Notes: generated by a model from the sequence alone, not told the origin. Shown: positions 30,564-39,509, counted from the stretch's first letter. The stretch: DNA of 64,000 nucleotides from Sphingomonas desiccabilis (GCF_004135605.1 NZ_SDPT01000002.1:806001-870000), one strand, 5' to 3'. Numbers and translations are program-made.

Positions 30564-31754
30564 ATGTCGATCACCGCGCTCATGCCCGTTTACCCACGGT
30601 GCGGCGTGCGCCCGGTGCGAGGCGAGGGCTGCTATCTCTTCAGCGAAGACGGCACCCGCTACCTCGACTTCGCGGCCGGCATCGCGGTGAACGCGCTCGG
30701 GCACGGCCACCCGCATCTGGTGAAGGCGATCGCCGACCAGGCGGCGACGCTGATGCACGTCTCCAACCTCTACGGCAGCCCGCAGGGGGAGGCGCTGGCG
30801 CAGCGTATCGTCGACAACAGCTTTGCCGACACGGTGTTCTTCACCAACTCGGGTGCCGAGGCGGTGGAGTGCGCGATCAAGACCGCGCGCCGCTATCACT
30901 ACGCCAACGGCAATCCTGAGCGGCACAAGCTCATCACCTTCCAGAATGCCTTCCACGGGCGCACGCTCGGCGCGATCTCCGCGACCGACCAGCCCAAGAT
31001 GCGCGACGGGTTCGAGCCGCTGTTGCCCGGCTTCGACTATGTGCCCTTCAACGACCTGGAGGGCGCGCTCGCCAGGATCGATGACGAGACCGCCGGCTTC
31101 CTGGTCGAGACCGTCCAGGGCGAGGGCGGGCTGATGGCCGCCACGCCGGAGTTCCTCCAGGGCCTGCGCAAGGCGTGCGACGAGCACGGCCTGTTGCTGG
31201 TGCTGGACGAGGTGCAGTGCGGCTATGGCCGCACCGGCACCTTCTTCGCGCACGAGCAATATGGTGTCCGGCCCGACATCATGTCGGTGGCCAAGGGCAT
31301 CGGCGGCGGCTTCCCGCTCGGCGCCTGTCTTGCGACCGAGGAAGCGGCCAAGGGCATGGTGTTCGGCACCCATGGTTCGACCTATGGCGGCAACCCGCTT
31401 GCGATGGCGGCAGGCCAGGCCGTGCTCGACGTGATGCTGGAGCCCGGCTTCCTCGATCATGTGAAGGCGATGGGCGAGCGCCTGCGCTCGGCCCTCGAGC
31501 AGATGATCCCCAACCACGACCATCTCTTCGAGGAGGTTCGCGGCAAGGGGCTGATGCTCGGCATCAAGCTCAAGGCCGATGCGCGCGAGTTCGTGGCGCA
31601 CCTGCGCGACAACCACCAGCTGCTGACCGTCTCGGCCGGCGGCAACGTGGTGCGCGTGCTGCCGCCGCTGGTGATCGACGAGCGCCACATCGCCGAGGCG
31701 GTGGAAAAGCTCTCCGCCGGCGCGCGCACCTTCGTGCCCGTCGCCGACGATTGA
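30564..31754 (+). CDS. argD: Acetylornithine aminotransferase
   Basis: ArgD is a PLP enzyme that converts N-acetylglutamate semialdehyde to N-acetylornithine in arginine synthesis (often also acting on N-succinyl-diaminopimelate precursors). The 396-residue protein has YLDFAAGIAVNALGHGHP, TNSGAEAVECAIKTAR near residue 94, FHGRTLGA, LDEVQCGYGRTG near 215 and the PLP lysine K244 in SVAKGIGGGFPLG. A GAAGGAGG ribosome-binding site precedes the ATG. It is followed by argF and hslO, a frequent alphaproteobacterial order. Confidence 0.95.
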   Translation: MSITALMPVYPRCGVRPVRGEGCYLFSEDGTRYLDFAAGIAVNALGHGHPHLVKAIADQAATLMHVSNLYGSPQGEALAQRIVDNSFADTVFFTNSGAEAVECAIKTARRYHYANGNPERHKLITFQNAFHGRTLGAISATDQPKMRDGFEPLLPGFDYVPFNDLEGALARIDDETAGFLVETVQGEGGLMAATPEFLQGLRKACDEHGLLLVLDEVQCGYGRTGTFFAHEQYGVRPDIMSVAKGIGGGFPLGACLATEEAAKGMVFGTHGSTYGGNPLAMAAGQAVLDVMLEPGFLDHVKAMGERLRSALEQMIPNHDHLFEEVRGKGLMLGIKLKADAREFVAHLRDNHQLLTVSAGGNVVRVLPPLVIDERHIAEAVEKLSAGARTFVPVADD

Positions 31755-31844
31755 TCCGCACCGCCTGAATACCGTTCCCTCCGCTCCGCCGGTCCGCCTC
31801 GTTCCGAGTGCGGCCGTCGGGCGCGGCAGCCAAGGGCCTTTGCC

Positions 31845-32771
31845 ATGACCCAGACCCGCCACTTCCTCGACCTCTCCTCCGCCGGTGCCGACGGCGTCGC
31901 CGCGATGCTCGCGGACGCCCTCGATCGCAAGCAGGCCCGCGCCGGCTTTCCCAAGGGGCGTCCGGACGCCGATGCGCCGCTCGCCGGCCACACGCTTGCG
32001 ATGGTGTTCGAGAAATCCTCCACCCGCACCCGGGTGTCGTTCGACATGGCGATGCGCCAGCTGGGCGGCAGCGCGGTGATCCTCGACAGCGGCACCAGCC
32101 AGCTCGGCCGGGGCGAGACGGTCGCCGACACCGCGCGCGTGCTCTCGGGCTATTGCGACGCCATCATGGTGCGCACCGACGACCATGCGAAGCTGGAGGA
32201 GATGGCGGCCTATGCGACCGTGCCCGTCATCAACGGCCTTACCGACGATTCGCACCCCTGCCAGATCATGGCCGACCTGTTGACCGTGATCGAAGCGGGC
32301 AAGGCGCTGCCGGGCAGCAAATGGGCCTGGCTGGGCGACGGCAACAATGTGCTCCACTCGATCATCGAGGCGGGCGCGCTGATGCACTTCGACGTGGTCG
32401 CCGCCTGTCCGGAGGGGTTCGACCCGGCGCCGCAGGTGCTGGAGGCGGCGGGCGCCCGCGCGCGCGTCTGCCGCGATCCGCTGGAGGCGGTGGCCGGCGC
32501 CGACGTGATCGTCACCGATACCTGGATCTCGATGGGCCAGGCCCATGCCGACGCGAAGCTCGCGGCCATGGCGCCCTTCCAGGTGACCGAGGCGCTGATG
32601 GCCGCGGCCAAGCCGGACGCGAAGTTCCTCCACTGCCTGCCGGCGCACCGCGGGGAGGAAGTGGTGCCGGAAGTGATCGACGGCCCGCAATCGCTGATCT
32701 GGCCGGAAGCCGCGAACCGCCTCCACGCGCAGAAGTCGGTGCTGCGCTGGTGCTTCGGCCAGGTCGGCTGA
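31845..32771 (+). CDS. argF: Ornithine carbamoyltransferase
   Basis: ArgF joins carbamoyl phosphate and ornithine to citrulline. The 308-residue product has the carbamoyl-phosphate motif [12 protein letters not shown] (residues 56–67), [17 protein letters not shown], the [11 protein letters not shown] substrate segment and the ornithine-binding [13 protein letters not shown] near the C terminus. It lies 90 bases downstream of argD on the same strand. The downstream gap holds a palindromic element. Confidence 0.96.
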   Translation: MTQTRHFLDLSSAGADGVAAMLADALDRKQARAGFPKGRPDADAPLAGHTLAMVFEKSSTRTRVSFDMAMRQLGGSAVILDSGTSQLGRGETVADTARVLSGYCDAIMVRTDDHAKLEEMAAYATVPVINGLTDDSHPCQIMADLLTVIEAGKALPGSKWAWLGDGNNVLHSIIEAGALMHFDVVAACPEGFDPAPQVLEAAGARARVCRDPLEAVAGADVIVTDTWISMGQAHADAKLAAMAPFQVTEALMAAAKPDAKFLHCLPAHRGEEVVPEVIDGPQSLIWPEAANRLHAQKSVLRWCFGQVG

Positions 32772-32788
32772 GCGGCCCGCATTCATCA

Positions 32789-32890
32789 CCGTTCGTGCTG
32801 AGTAGGGGCTGAGCTTGTCGAATCTCCGTATCGAAGCATCCTTCGATACGCCAATTCGACTTCAGCCAATGGCACCTCAGGACGAGCGGC
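32789..32890. repeat. Intergenic element with GCTGAG…TCGAAT arms
   Basis: The gap from argF to hslO (304 bases) contains an imperfect inverted repeat with arms CACCGTTCGTGCTGAGTAGG… and …CACCTCAGGACGAGCGG, and inside it a perfect 10-base hairpin CGTATCGAAG/CTTCGATACG (32827–32850, loop CATC). A matching half-element CGGACAGGCTCAGCCCGAAC lies at 33044–33066 directly before hslO. Similar GGCTGAGC-TTGTCGAA elements are frequent in sphingomonad genomes. The rest of the gap (32890–33044) holds nothing I recognise. Confidence 0.65.
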
Positions 32891-33075
32891 GGAGATGAAC
32901 GTCTTCGGCTCCCGGTAGGAAGACTAGCCGCAGTTGCCGAACGCGCGCGGCTTCCTATCTCTGTTCCACACCACCGAGCGCCGTTCGCCCCCTCACCGGG
33001 GCCGCTCTTCTTCTCCCATGCGGGCGGAAGGGGAAGGGCAGGGCTCGGACAGGCTCAGCCCGAACGGTAGACACC

Positions 33076-33987
33076 ATGCAGGAACCCACCGCCACCGATC
33101 TCGACCGCGCGATCGGCTTCACCATTCCCGACCGCGACGCACGCGGCCGCATCACCCGGCTGGGGCCGGTGCTCGATTCGATCCTTTCCGCGCACGCCTA
33201 TCCGCCGGCGATCGAGACGCTGCTGGCCGAGGCGCTGGCGCTCACCGCGCTGCTCGGCTCGACGCTGAAGGGCGAGGAGGGGCAGCTCACGCTCCAGGCG
33301 CAGACCCAGAACGGCGTCGTCCGGCTGATGGTCTGCGACTTCAAGGCCGGGGAGCTGCGCGGCTATGTGGACTATGACGCCGAGCGCCTGGCGGCGCTGC
33401 CGGAGGCGCCGTCGCTGTTCGCGCTGTTCGGCAACGGCTATCTGGCGATCACCTTCGACCAGGCGGTGACCGGCGAGCGCTACCAGGGCATCGTGCCCCT
33501 GGACGGCGAGTCGCTGGCCGATGCTGCGCAGAGCTACTTCCTCCAGTCGGAGCAGATCCCGAGCCTGGTGCGCCTGGGCGTCGGTCGCGATGCCGCCGGC
33601 CGTCCGGTTGCGGGCGGGCTGTTCCTGCAGCACTTGCCCGATGGCGAGGAGGGGCGCGATCGGATCCACACCCGGCTCGATCATCCGCAGTGGCAGCATG
33701 TCGAGGCACTCGGCGCCACCATGGGTGCGGACGAGCTCACCGACCCGGCGCTTGCGCTGGAGACGCTGGTCTGGCGCCTGTTCAACGAGGAGCGCGAGGT
33801 GCTGGTGCAGGGAAGCACGGCGATGAGCCGGGGTTGCCGCTGCGATGTGACCTACATCCAGCAGGTGCTGTCGGGCTTCCCGGAGGAGGAGCGGCGCGAG
33901 ATGGCCGACGAGAACGGCCTGATCACCGTCGACTGCGCCTTTTGCGCCACCAAGTTCCCGGTGCCGTTCGAGGCGGCGCTCTCCTGA
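33076..33987 (+). CDS. hslO: Hsp33, redox-regulated holdase chaperone
   Basis: Hsp33 is a cytosolic chaperone that unfolds and becomes active when its zinc centre is oxidised. The 303-residue product has the substrate-binding core beginning IGFTIPDRDARGR and a C-terminal zinc site formed by C254 and C256 (CRC) and C287 and C290 (CAFC), the CxC…CxxC pattern of the family. The ATG at 33076 lies 10 bases after a copy of a repeat half-element, and no strong ribosome-binding site is visible. Confidence 0.94.
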   Translation: MQEPTATDLDRAIGFTIPDRDARGRITRLGPVLDSILSAHAYPPAIETLLAEALALTALLGSTLKGEEGQLTLQAQTQNGVVRLMVCDFKAGELRGYVDYDAERLAALPEAPSLFALFGNGYLAITFDQAVTGERYQGIVPLDGESLADAAQSYFLQSEQIPSLVRLGVGRDAAGRPVAGGLFLQHLPDGEEGRDRIHTRLDHPQWQHVEALGATMGADELTDPALALETLVWRLFNEEREVLVQGSTAMSRGCRCDVTYIQQVLSGFPEEERREMADENGLITVDCAFCATKFPVPFEAALS

Positions 33988-34003
33988 CGTTGCATCCCCG
34001 GCA

Positions 34004-34034
34004 GGCAGCCCCCACATGCGCGGCGGGGGCTGCC
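34004..34034 (+). terminator. Hairpin after hslO
   Basis: A perfect 10-base stem (GGCAGCCCCC with GGGGGCTGCC) encloses an 11-base loop, starting 17 bases after the hslO stop. There is no T run after it; it ends 26 bases before the next start codon. Confidence 0.55.
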
Positions 34035-34060
34035 GCGCTGCGGCAAACGGAAGGTGAGAC

Positions 34061-34489
34061 ATGAGGGGTGGGGGCGCAACGCGCGCCGTTCTGGCCGCAG
34101 TGGTGGCGATGCTTGGCGCGGCATCTGCCGTAGCCGTCGCTCCCGGCTCCGGGCTGAAGGCGACAGCTTCGATCGAACCGGGCCTGTGGCAGGTCCGGGA
34201 ACGGGGTGCAAAGTCCGGAGGGCGCAATCTCTGCGTCCGCGATGTCGGCGCGCTTATCCAGCTCCGTCACGGCAGCGCGCAATGCTCGCGATTCGTGATC
34301 GACGACGGCGCCAGCCGCGCCACGGTGCACTACACCTGCCCGGGTGCCGGCCATGGCCGCACCACGATCACCGTCAACACCTCGCACGCGATGACGGTCG
34401 AGACCCAGGGCATCGCCGACGGCTTGCCGTTTCAGGATGAATATTGGGTTCGCCGCCTGGGCAGCTGCAGGAACGGTCGCGGTCGTTAA
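34061..34489 (+). CDS. DUF3617-like secreted protein
   Basis: The 142-residue product has a signal peptide (hydrophobic core about residues 8–26) and the sequence EPGLWQVRER after it, which resembles the start of DUF3617 proteins, small secreted proteins of unknown function common in proteobacteria. It contains three Cys residues in the mature part (CVRD, CSRF, YTCPG) and ends with CRNGRGR. The family assignment is by eye from this motif and the overall plan and is moderate. A GGAAGGTGA ribosome-binding site precedes the ATG. Confidence 0.6.
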   Translation: MRGGGATRAVLAAVVAMLGAASAVAVAPGSGLKATASIEPGLWQVRERGAKSGGRNLCVRDVGALIQLRHGSAQCSRFVIDDGASRATVHYTCPGAGHGRTTITVNTSHAMTVETQGIADGLPFQDEYWVRRLGSCRNGRGR

Positions 34490-34565
34490 GGCTGGGTTTA
34501 TGCTGGCCGTTCTAGGCATGGGACAGCCGAAATGCGGCGCATGTTCCCCTAACGACATGATCCTC

Positions 34566-34592
34566 GGGCCGCTCTTCAGCGGCCCGTTCTTT
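34566..34592 (+). terminator. Intrinsic terminator after the DUF3617-like gene
   Basis: An 8-base perfect stem (GGGCCGCT/AGCGGCCC) with a CTTC loop is followed by GTTCTTTG. It is 77 bases after the stop codon and well formed. Confidence 0.75.
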
Positions 34593-34647
34593 GTGCGCCC
34601 GCGCGTGCCGGCATCCCGCCCACACCCGCCGAACCCTCCCTTTGCTC

Positions 34648-34663
34648 TACGTAGTACTACGTA
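34648..34663. repeat. Perfect 16-base palindrome TACGTAGTACTACGTA
   Basis: This exact palindrome stands alone in a 326-base non-coding stretch (34490–34815). Its AT-rich composition is unlike the surrounding DNA, and it could be an operator for a dimeric regulator. The rest of the stretch holds a terminator (34566) and a second hairpin of AGCGCAGC…GCTGCGCT around 34718–34755; no gene is visible. Confidence 0.5.
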
Positions 34664-34815
34664 CGCAATTCAACCGAGCCCGGCCACGTGCGGTCGTTTG
34701 CGGCATGGCGTCTTTTTGCAGCGCAGCGTATAGGAGTCGCGCTTTGCTGCGCTCCGTCGCGGCCACGGGCTTTGGGGGGCGAAGCAGATAGCAGGGGAGA
34801 GTCGGGAGACGATCC

Positions 34816-35019
34816 GTGGGTTGGCTATGCAAGGTGATGGGCCACAAGCACGCCAAACGTGTGTGGCACGACGGGATCGACTTTCGTGCCCGGTGCGTGC
34901 GCTGTGGCGACGGAATGCTCCGCGACGACATCCGGGGCGAATGGCGGCTCTTCGACCCGGTCCAGGACGCCGATCCCTCCCGCATGGAAAAACCGGAACG
35001 CCAGTCCCGCACGGGGTGA
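34816..35019 (+). CDS. Small Cys/His protein, unknown function
   Basis: The 67-residue product begins MGWLCKVMGHKH and contains CVRCGDGMLRD near residue 27, a layout of Cys/His followed by C-x-x-C that suggests a small zinc-binding protein; it resembles DUF1660-type phage-associated proteins in plan only. The GTG at 34816 is preceded by GGGAGACGA; internal GTG and ATG starts exist at 34834 and 34837. It runs opposite to the M28 peptidase gene, ending 22 bases from it. There is no other phage-like gene nearby. Confidence 0.5.
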   Translation: MGWLCKVMGHKHAKRVWHDGIDFRARCVRCGDGMLRDDIRGEWRLFDPVQDADPSRMEKPERQSRTG

Positions 35020-35040
35020 GATCGGCGCGCCATCCAGGCG

Positions 35041-36345
35041 TCAGCCGCGCGGCGCCCGGCCCGCGAAGCTGACCAGGCTCTCGCTGCCGTCCTTGGCCAG
35101 CGCCGACACGCCGACGAAATGGTCGTCGACGATCACGCCCTTCAGCACATGGCTGGTGCCCGTCACGTCCACCTTGTCCGTCCAGTCCTGGCGATCGTTG
35201 CCGCGCCAGCGGATGCGGTAGCCGGCCGCGCCTGCGACCGGCTGCCAGCGCACCGTCGTGTCGGTGCTGAGCGCGCCCGCGATCGTCACCCCCTCGGGCG
35301 CGGCCGGTGCCGCCGCCAGCCGCGCGAGCGTCGCCACGTTCAGCGCCGTCACCCTGGCGAGATAGGGGAAGTCCATCCGATCGAGCGTGTCGCCATAGAC
35401 GCGGCCGTTTTCGGTGCGCAGGTCCTGGTGCTGGGCGTCGTAGTTCTCGACGCCGACCGAGAAGCGCACCGCGGGATAGCCGAGCTTCAGGAACGGCTCG
35501 TGGTCGCCGCCGCGCCCGAAGCGATCTGGGCGCCGTTCCAGCACCGCGTCGACGCCGCCCGGCAGCGCGCCCGCCAGCCCATCGATCGCCTTGGCCAGCG
35601 CGCGGCTGGGGCCGTCGTCCTCGCCGCCGGCGGCGCGGCGCGCGATCTGCTGCTCCAGCGACTCGGAACTGCGGATGCCTTCGGAGAACACCCGCACCCG
35701 ATCCGCGACTCGCCGCCCGTCGAGGCCGATCGTGTTGCCGACGATGTCGTTGTTGAGCACCGCGCTCACCGTCCAGCCGCGTTCGCGCGCGGTGTCGGCG
35801 AGCAGCTCGCCGCCCCACAGCCCCTGTTCCTCGCCCGACAGCGCCGCATAGACGATGGTCGCGTCGAACTTCTCCTTGGACAGGATCCGCGCCGCCTCCA
35901 GCACCAGCGCCACGCCCGAGGCGTCGTCGTTGGCGCCCGGCGCGTCGCTGGTCACGTCCATGACATCCGTAACGCGGCTGTCGATATGCCCCATCACGAT
36001 CACCACCCGCTTGGGATCGCGTCCCTGCTGGAAGCCGAGCACGTCGACGATCTGCACGCCGTTTGGCGCGCGCGGGCCGGTGAAGCCGCGGGCGATGTTC
36101 GCGACCTCGATGCAGCCGCCGCACGCCTCGCCGATCCGGCCCATCTCGTTCGCGAACCAGCGTCGCGCCGCGCCGATGCCGCGAACCGGGTCGTCGGGCG
36201 AGGACAGCGTGTGGCGGGTGCCGAACGACACCAGCTTCTCGACATCGGCCTTCATCCGCTCGGGCCTGGGCGCCTCCCGCGCGGCAGCGGGGGTGGCGAG
36301 GGCGAGCAGCGGCAGCAGGAGAAGGGTTCGCATCTGCACGATCAT
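35041..36345 (-). CDS. Secreted M28 family metallopeptidase
   Basis: The product (434 residues from the chosen start) has a signal peptide (MRTLLLLPLLALATPAAA) and an M28 aminopeptidase domain with the di-zinc ligands in order: MGHIDSR, GANDDASG, SGEEQG (catalytic Glu plus ligand), LNNDIVG and GDHEPF. The C-terminal ~90 residues look like a fibronectin type III domain (VRWQPVAGAAGYRIRWRG). Starts are possible at 36345 and 36333; both keep the signal peptide, and neither has a clear ribosome-binding site. A role in peptide scavenging outside the cytoplasm is likely. Confidence 0.85.
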   Translation of the reverse strand: MIVQMRTLLLLPLLALATPAAAREAPRPERMKADVEKLVSFGTRHTLSSPDDPVRGIGAARRWFANEMGRIGEACGGCIEVANIARGFTGPRAPNGVQIVDVLGFQQGRDPKRVVIVMGHIDSRVTDVMDVTSDAPGANDDASGVALVLEAARILSKEKFDATIVYAALSGEEQGLWGGELLADTARERGWTVSAVLNNDIVGNTIGLDGRRVADRVRVFSEGIRSSESLEQQIARRAAGGEDDGPSRALAKAIDGLAGALPGGVDAVLERRPDRFGRGGDHEPFLKLGYPAVRFSVGVENYDAQHQDLRTENGRVYGDTLDRMDFPYLARVTALNVATLARLAAAPAAPEGVTIAGALSTDTTVRWQPVAGAAGYRIRWRGNDRQDWTDKVDVTGTSHVLKGVIVDDHFVGVSALAKDGSESLVSFAGRAPRG

Positions 36346-36467
36346 GCCGGTCCGGCCAGATGCACTCAAGCGACTTCGGATGCACGCGATCCAGCAGCGG
36401 GCAACCCGGAGCGGTAAATGCTGCGGTGCGCTACAACTATGCCTCGCGATCCAATTAGGTAATCAAG

Positions 36468-36500
36468 TTGAAAAAAGCGTCCGTCACTTGAGTATACAAT
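36468..36500 (+). promoter_or_regulatory. Candidate promoter in an AT-rich gap
   Basis: The stretch 36421–36540 has 57 G/C of 120 bases, far below the window average. It contains TTGAAA (36468–36473) and TATACA (36493–36498) separated by 19 bases, a loose sigma70-like arrangement reading toward the small ORF at 36622. The spacing is longer than ideal. Confidence 0.3.
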
Positions 36501-36621
36501 AGATACTTCCGAAACCCTGCGACTTAATCTGGTGGTGCGGCGTTGCTGCGCCGGGAATTTTGGTCGGCCATTTTTACCGTGCTCGCTCCCCGGCGGACGG
36601 GGCAATGCCGTCCGGTGCCGC

Positions 36622-36891
36622 ATGGAGGTAACCTCGACAGGGAGCCTCATCGCCGCGGCGGACCGGATCAGCGACGCGCGCGACTCGCTCGACGGCAGCA
36701 GCGATCTGGATCAGGGGATCACGATGGACGGCGATGCCAATCTGGTGCCGGCGGACGAAGACGGCATCGCGTTCAGCCGCTCGACGGGCCAGGTGCTCAA
36801 CATCGTCTATCTGAATGCCGCGTCGACGGGTTCCGGCGGCTTCTTCGCGGTCGGCGTCAACGGTGCCTTTGTGACGAGCGGCCCCGCCTGA
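36622..36891 (+). CDS. Orphan ORF, acidic protein of unknown function
   Basis: From the ATG at 36622 the product has 89 residues, rich in Asp, Ser, Gly and Ala (RISDARDSLDGSSDLDQ) with a hydrophobic, Gly-rich end (NIVYLNAASTGSGGFFAVG). I recognise no domain. The frame is open back to a GTG at 36532 (119 residues), so the start is unsure. A strong hairpin (36591–36620) lies immediately before the ATG and would hide any ribosome-binding site, and none is seen. It may be a real lineage-specific gene or the remains of a larger one. A palindrome just after the stop serves it and uspA. Confidence 0.35.
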   Translation: MEVTSTGSLIAAADRISDARDSLDGSSDLDQGITMDGDANLVPADEDGIAFSRSTGQVLNIVYLNAASTGSGGFFAVGVNGAFVTSGPA

Positions 36892-36901
36892 CGCGGGCGG
36901 G

Positions 36902-36934
36902 GCGGGGGCGGCTGCCGGCCGGTGCCGCCCCCGC
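36902..36934. terminator. Bidirectional hairpin between convergent genes
   Basis: An 11-base perfect stem (GCGGGGGCGGC with GCCGCCCCCGC) encloses an 11-base loop between the stop codons of the orphan ORF and the universal stress gene. Confidence 0.6.
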
Positions 36935-36938
36935 TTCC

Positions 36939-37394
36939 TCAGCTCAGCCGGTCGATCGCGTCGCGATCCAGGCTGCCGGGGATGATCATCACCGGCACCG
37001 GCAGCGTGCCCGCGTCGGTGCCGGAGAAGTGGCTGACCAGCGGCCCCGGGGCGCCGCTCGCGGCCGCGCCCAGCACCAGCGCGGCGATGTCCGGGTTGCC
37101 GGCGATCATTTCCCGCACGATCGCCGGGCCGTCGCCCTCGCGCACCGTCAGCGCGGGCTTCAGCCCCGACTCCTCCAGCAGCGTGCCCGCGGCGGCAGCA
37201 ACCAGCCCTTGCGCGCGTTGCTGGGTTTCCTGCTCCATGGTGGCCATCACGCCGCCCCATTGGACGAACTCCGGCCGCTCGATCAGCGCCAGGATCTCGA
37301 CCGAGCCGCCGGTCTTCACCGCGCGCCGCGCGGCAAAGCGCAGCGCGATCTGCGACTCGGGACTTTCGTCGATCACCACCAGATACGTACGCAT
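36939..37394 (-). CDS. Universal stress protein (UspA family)
   Basis: The 151-residue product is a single-domain USP: it begins [22 protein letters not shown] and ends with the nucleotide-binding region [20 protein letters not shown] followed by [10 protein letters not shown]. The GxxG-x(9)-G-S/T motif of ATP-binding USPs is only partly kept, so ATP binding is uncertain. Roles of the family are in stress tolerance and energy status sensing. It is divergent from the pyruvate dehydrogenase E2 gene, with a 125-base gap between. Confidence 0.8.
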   Translation of the reverse strand: MRTYLVVIDESPESQIALRFAARRAVKTGGSVEILALIERPEFVQWGGVMATMEQETQQRAQGLVAAAAGTLLEESGLKPALTVREGDGPAIVREMIAGNPDIAALVLGAAASGAPGPLVSHFSGTDAGTLPVPVMIIPGSLDRDAIDRLS

Positions 37395-37519
37395 CGAAAA
37401 CGCTCCCCTTTGGTTTCAAGCGTGGCGACGCTCGGCCGTTCACGCAAGCCCACGGGGTTGACCGGTGCGGCTGTGACGGCAAAGGAAGGCCAGAGCCCCG
37501 AGAGGATCCAGCTGTACCC

Positions 37520-38839
37520 ATGTCGATCGAAATCAAGATGCCCGCGCTTTCCCCCACCATGGAGGAGGGAACCCTCGCCAAGTGGCTGGTGAAAGAGGGC
37601 GACACCGTTCGTTCCGGCGACCTGATGGCGGAGATCGAGACCGACAAGGCGACGATGGAGTTCGAGGCGGTGGACGAGGGCGTGATCGCCAAGATCCTCG
37701 TCGCCGAGGGCTCGGACAATGTGAAGGTCGGCACCGTGATCGCGATCCTGGCGGGCGAGGGTGAGGACGCCAGCACGATCGAGGCGCCCGCAGCGGCAAG
37801 CCCTGCGCCGGCCGCCACCCCGGCGCCCGCCGCCAGCCCCGCGGCCGCCGAGCCCAAGGCGGAGGCGAAGCCCGCCGCCGCTCCGGCAGCCCCGGCCAGC
37901 GGCGGCAGCCGCGTGAAGGCCAGCCCGCTTGCGCGCCGCCTGGCCGCCGAAAAGGGCATCGATCTGGCTGGCCTCGCCGGCTCCGGCCCGAACGGCCGCA
38001 TCGTCAAGGCCGACCTCGACGGCGCCAAGCCCGGCCAGACGAAGGCAGCGGCGCCCGCACCCGGCGCAGCGGCCGGCGCCGGGGCCAGCGTCCCCGCCGG
38101 CGGCACCGCACCCAGCCAGGAGACCAAGGCGGTCTGGTACGACGAGTCGATCCCGCACGAGGTGTCGAAGCTCTCGAACATCCGCAAGACGATCGCGCGC
38201 CGCCTGACCGAGGCGAAGCAGACGATCCCGCACATCTACCTCACGGTCGACGTCCGCCTCGACGCGCTGCTCAAGCTGCGTGGCGAGCTCAACAAGAGCC
38301 TGGACGCGCGCGGCGTAAAGCTGTCGGTCAACGACCTGCTCATCAAGGCGCTCGGCATCGCGCTCGAGCAGAGCCCGAAGTGCAACGTGACCTTCCTGGG
38401 CGACCAGCTCGTCAGCTACACCCGCGCCGACGTGTCGGTGGCGGTCTCCACCCCGACCGGCCTGATCACCCCGATCATCCGCGACGCCGCCGCCAAGGGC
38501 GTGGCCCGCATCTCGACCGAGATGAAGGAGCTCGCCGGCCGCGCCAAGGAGAACAAGCTGAAGCCCGAGGAATATCAGGGCGGCACCGCCAGCCTCTCCA
38601 ACATGGGCATGTTCGGCATCAAGCAGTTCGAGGCGGTCATCAACCCGCCGCAGGGCATGATCCTGGCGGTGGGTGCGGGCGAGAAGCGCCCGTACATCGT
38701 CGACGACGCGCTGGGTGTCGCGACGGTCATGACGGCGACCGGCAGCTTCGACCACCGCGCCATCGACGGTGCGGACGGCGCGCAGATGCTCAAGCTGTTC
38801 AAGGCGCTGGTCGAGCAGCCGATGGGCTTGCTTGCTTGA
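37520..38839 (+). CDS. pdhC: Pyruvate dehydrogenase E2, dihydrolipoamide acetyltransferase
   Basis: E2 is the core of the pyruvate dehydrogenase complex, moving acetyl groups from lipoate to CoA. The 439-residue protein has one lipoyl domain (residues about 1–80, lipoyl-Lys K43 in [11 protein letters not shown]), an Ala/Pro linker, the E1/E3-binding domain ([19 protein letters not shown], about 131–170), a second linker, and the acyltransferase domain with the catalytic [10 protein letters not shown] near residue 411. [17 protein letters not shown] marks the pyruvate rather than the 2-oxoglutarate type. The E1 genes pdhA/pdhB, often next to it, are absent here; the E3 gene lies downstream. 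Confidence 0.92.
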   Translation: MSIEIKMPALSPTMEEGTLAKWLVKEGDTVRSGDLMAEIETDKATMEFEAVDEGVIAKILVAEGSDNVKVGTVIAILAGEGEDASTIEAPAAASPAPAATPAPAASPAAAEPKAEAKPAAAPAAPASGGSRVKASPLARRLAAEKGIDLAGLAGSGPNGRIVKADLDGAKPGQTKAAAPAPGAAAGAGASVPAGGTAPSQETKAVWYDESIPHEVSKLSNIRKTIARRLTEAKQTIPHIYLTVDVRLDALLKLRGELNKSLDARGVKLSVNDLLIKALGIALEQSPKCNVTFLGDQLVSYTRADVSVAVSTPTGLITPIIRDAAAKGVARISTEMKELAGRAKENKLKPEEYQGGTASLSNMGMFGIKQFEAVINPPQGMILAVGAGEKRPYIVDDALGVATVMTATGSFDHRAIDGADGAQMLKLFKALVEQPMGLLA

Positions 38840-38879
38840 GGTTCGGGCGCAGCCGGTGGTTGCTGGACGGAGCGCGGCG

Positions 38880-39101
38880 ATGAAGATGCGGGTTGCGATC
38901 GAGCTGATCCAGATCGTGTTGAGCGTCGCCGCCGTCGTCGGGGTGGGGATGCTCTCCGCCTGGTCCTACCGGCCCGCGCGGGACGACATCGAGCTGGTGA
39001 CGCTGGGCGCGGTGCTGGTGGTGGTGGTGCTCGGCATCCGCCAGCTGCAGCGCGCCATCGCCGAGCAGCGCTTCGCCCGCGAGGGTGTGGCCCATGACTG
39101 A
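38880..39101 (+). CDS. Small two-helix membrane protein, unknown function
   Basis: The 73-residue product has two hydrophobic segments (about residues 7–29, ELIQIVLSVAAVVGVGMLSA; and 38–53, LVTLGAVLVVVVLGI) and a basic C terminus. No domain is recognised. It lies in the pdhC operon, and its stop overlaps the start of the thioesterase gene, so translation is probably coupled. Confidence 0.55.
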   Translation: MKMRVAIELIQIVLSVAAVVGVGMLSAWSYRPARDDIELVTLGAVLVVVVLGIRQLQRAIAEQRFAREGVAHD

Positions 39102-39483
39102 CGGGCCGCCCCAGGGCCAGCCGGCGCTGCGCGTCACCACCATGCCCGCCGACGCCAATCCCTATGGCGACATCTTCGGCGGCTGGCTGATGAGCCAGAT
39201 GGACATGGCCGCCGGCCTCACGGCGGCGCGCCACGCACGCGGCCGCGCCGTCACCATCGCGGTGGAGGCGATGCAGTTCCACGCTCCTGTCGCAGTGGGC
39301 GACGAGGTCTCGGTCTATGCCGAGCTGGTGAAGACCGGCCGCACCTCCATGACGATCGAGGTCGAGGCCTGGCGCCGCGGCCGCCACGTCGAGGAACAAT
39401 GCCGGGTGACCCAGGCGCGCTTCGTCTTCGTCGCGATCGACGAGCACCGGCGCCCGCGCCCGATCAACACCGTACAACCTTAA
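39094..39483 (+). CDS. Acyl-CoA thioesterase, hotdog fold (YciA-like)
   Basis: The 129-residue product is a single hotdog domain that hydrolyses acyl-CoA: NPYGDIFGGWLMSQMDMAAGL near residue 22 holds the catalytic Asp, VTIAVEAMQFHAPVAVGDEV the substrate loop. The class resembles YciA and related broad-range thioesterases. I chose the ATG at 39094, which overlaps the preceding stop by eight bases. Its place between E2 and E3 genes of pyruvate dehydrogenase suggests a role in CoA turnover, but this is inference. Confidence 0.85.
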   Translation: MTDGPPQGQPALRVTTMPADANPYGDIFGGWLMSQMDMAAGLTAARHARGRAVTIAVEAMQFHAPVAVGDEVSVYAELVKTGRTSMTIEVEAWRRGRHVEEQCRVTQARFVFVAIDEHRRPRPINTVQP

Positions 39484-39509
39484 GAATCGCAGAACGAAAG
39501 CACCAAGCC

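Noticed and set aside
29520..32789. A 1089-codon minus-strand frame across the ABC permease, argD and argF
   Set aside because: Same reason: it mirrors genes with clear protein families on the plus strand and has shadow-like composition.
34816..35019. Small Cys/His protein as evidence of a prophage remnant (DUF1660-like)
   Set aside because: The similarity is only in general layout, and no other phage gene is near.
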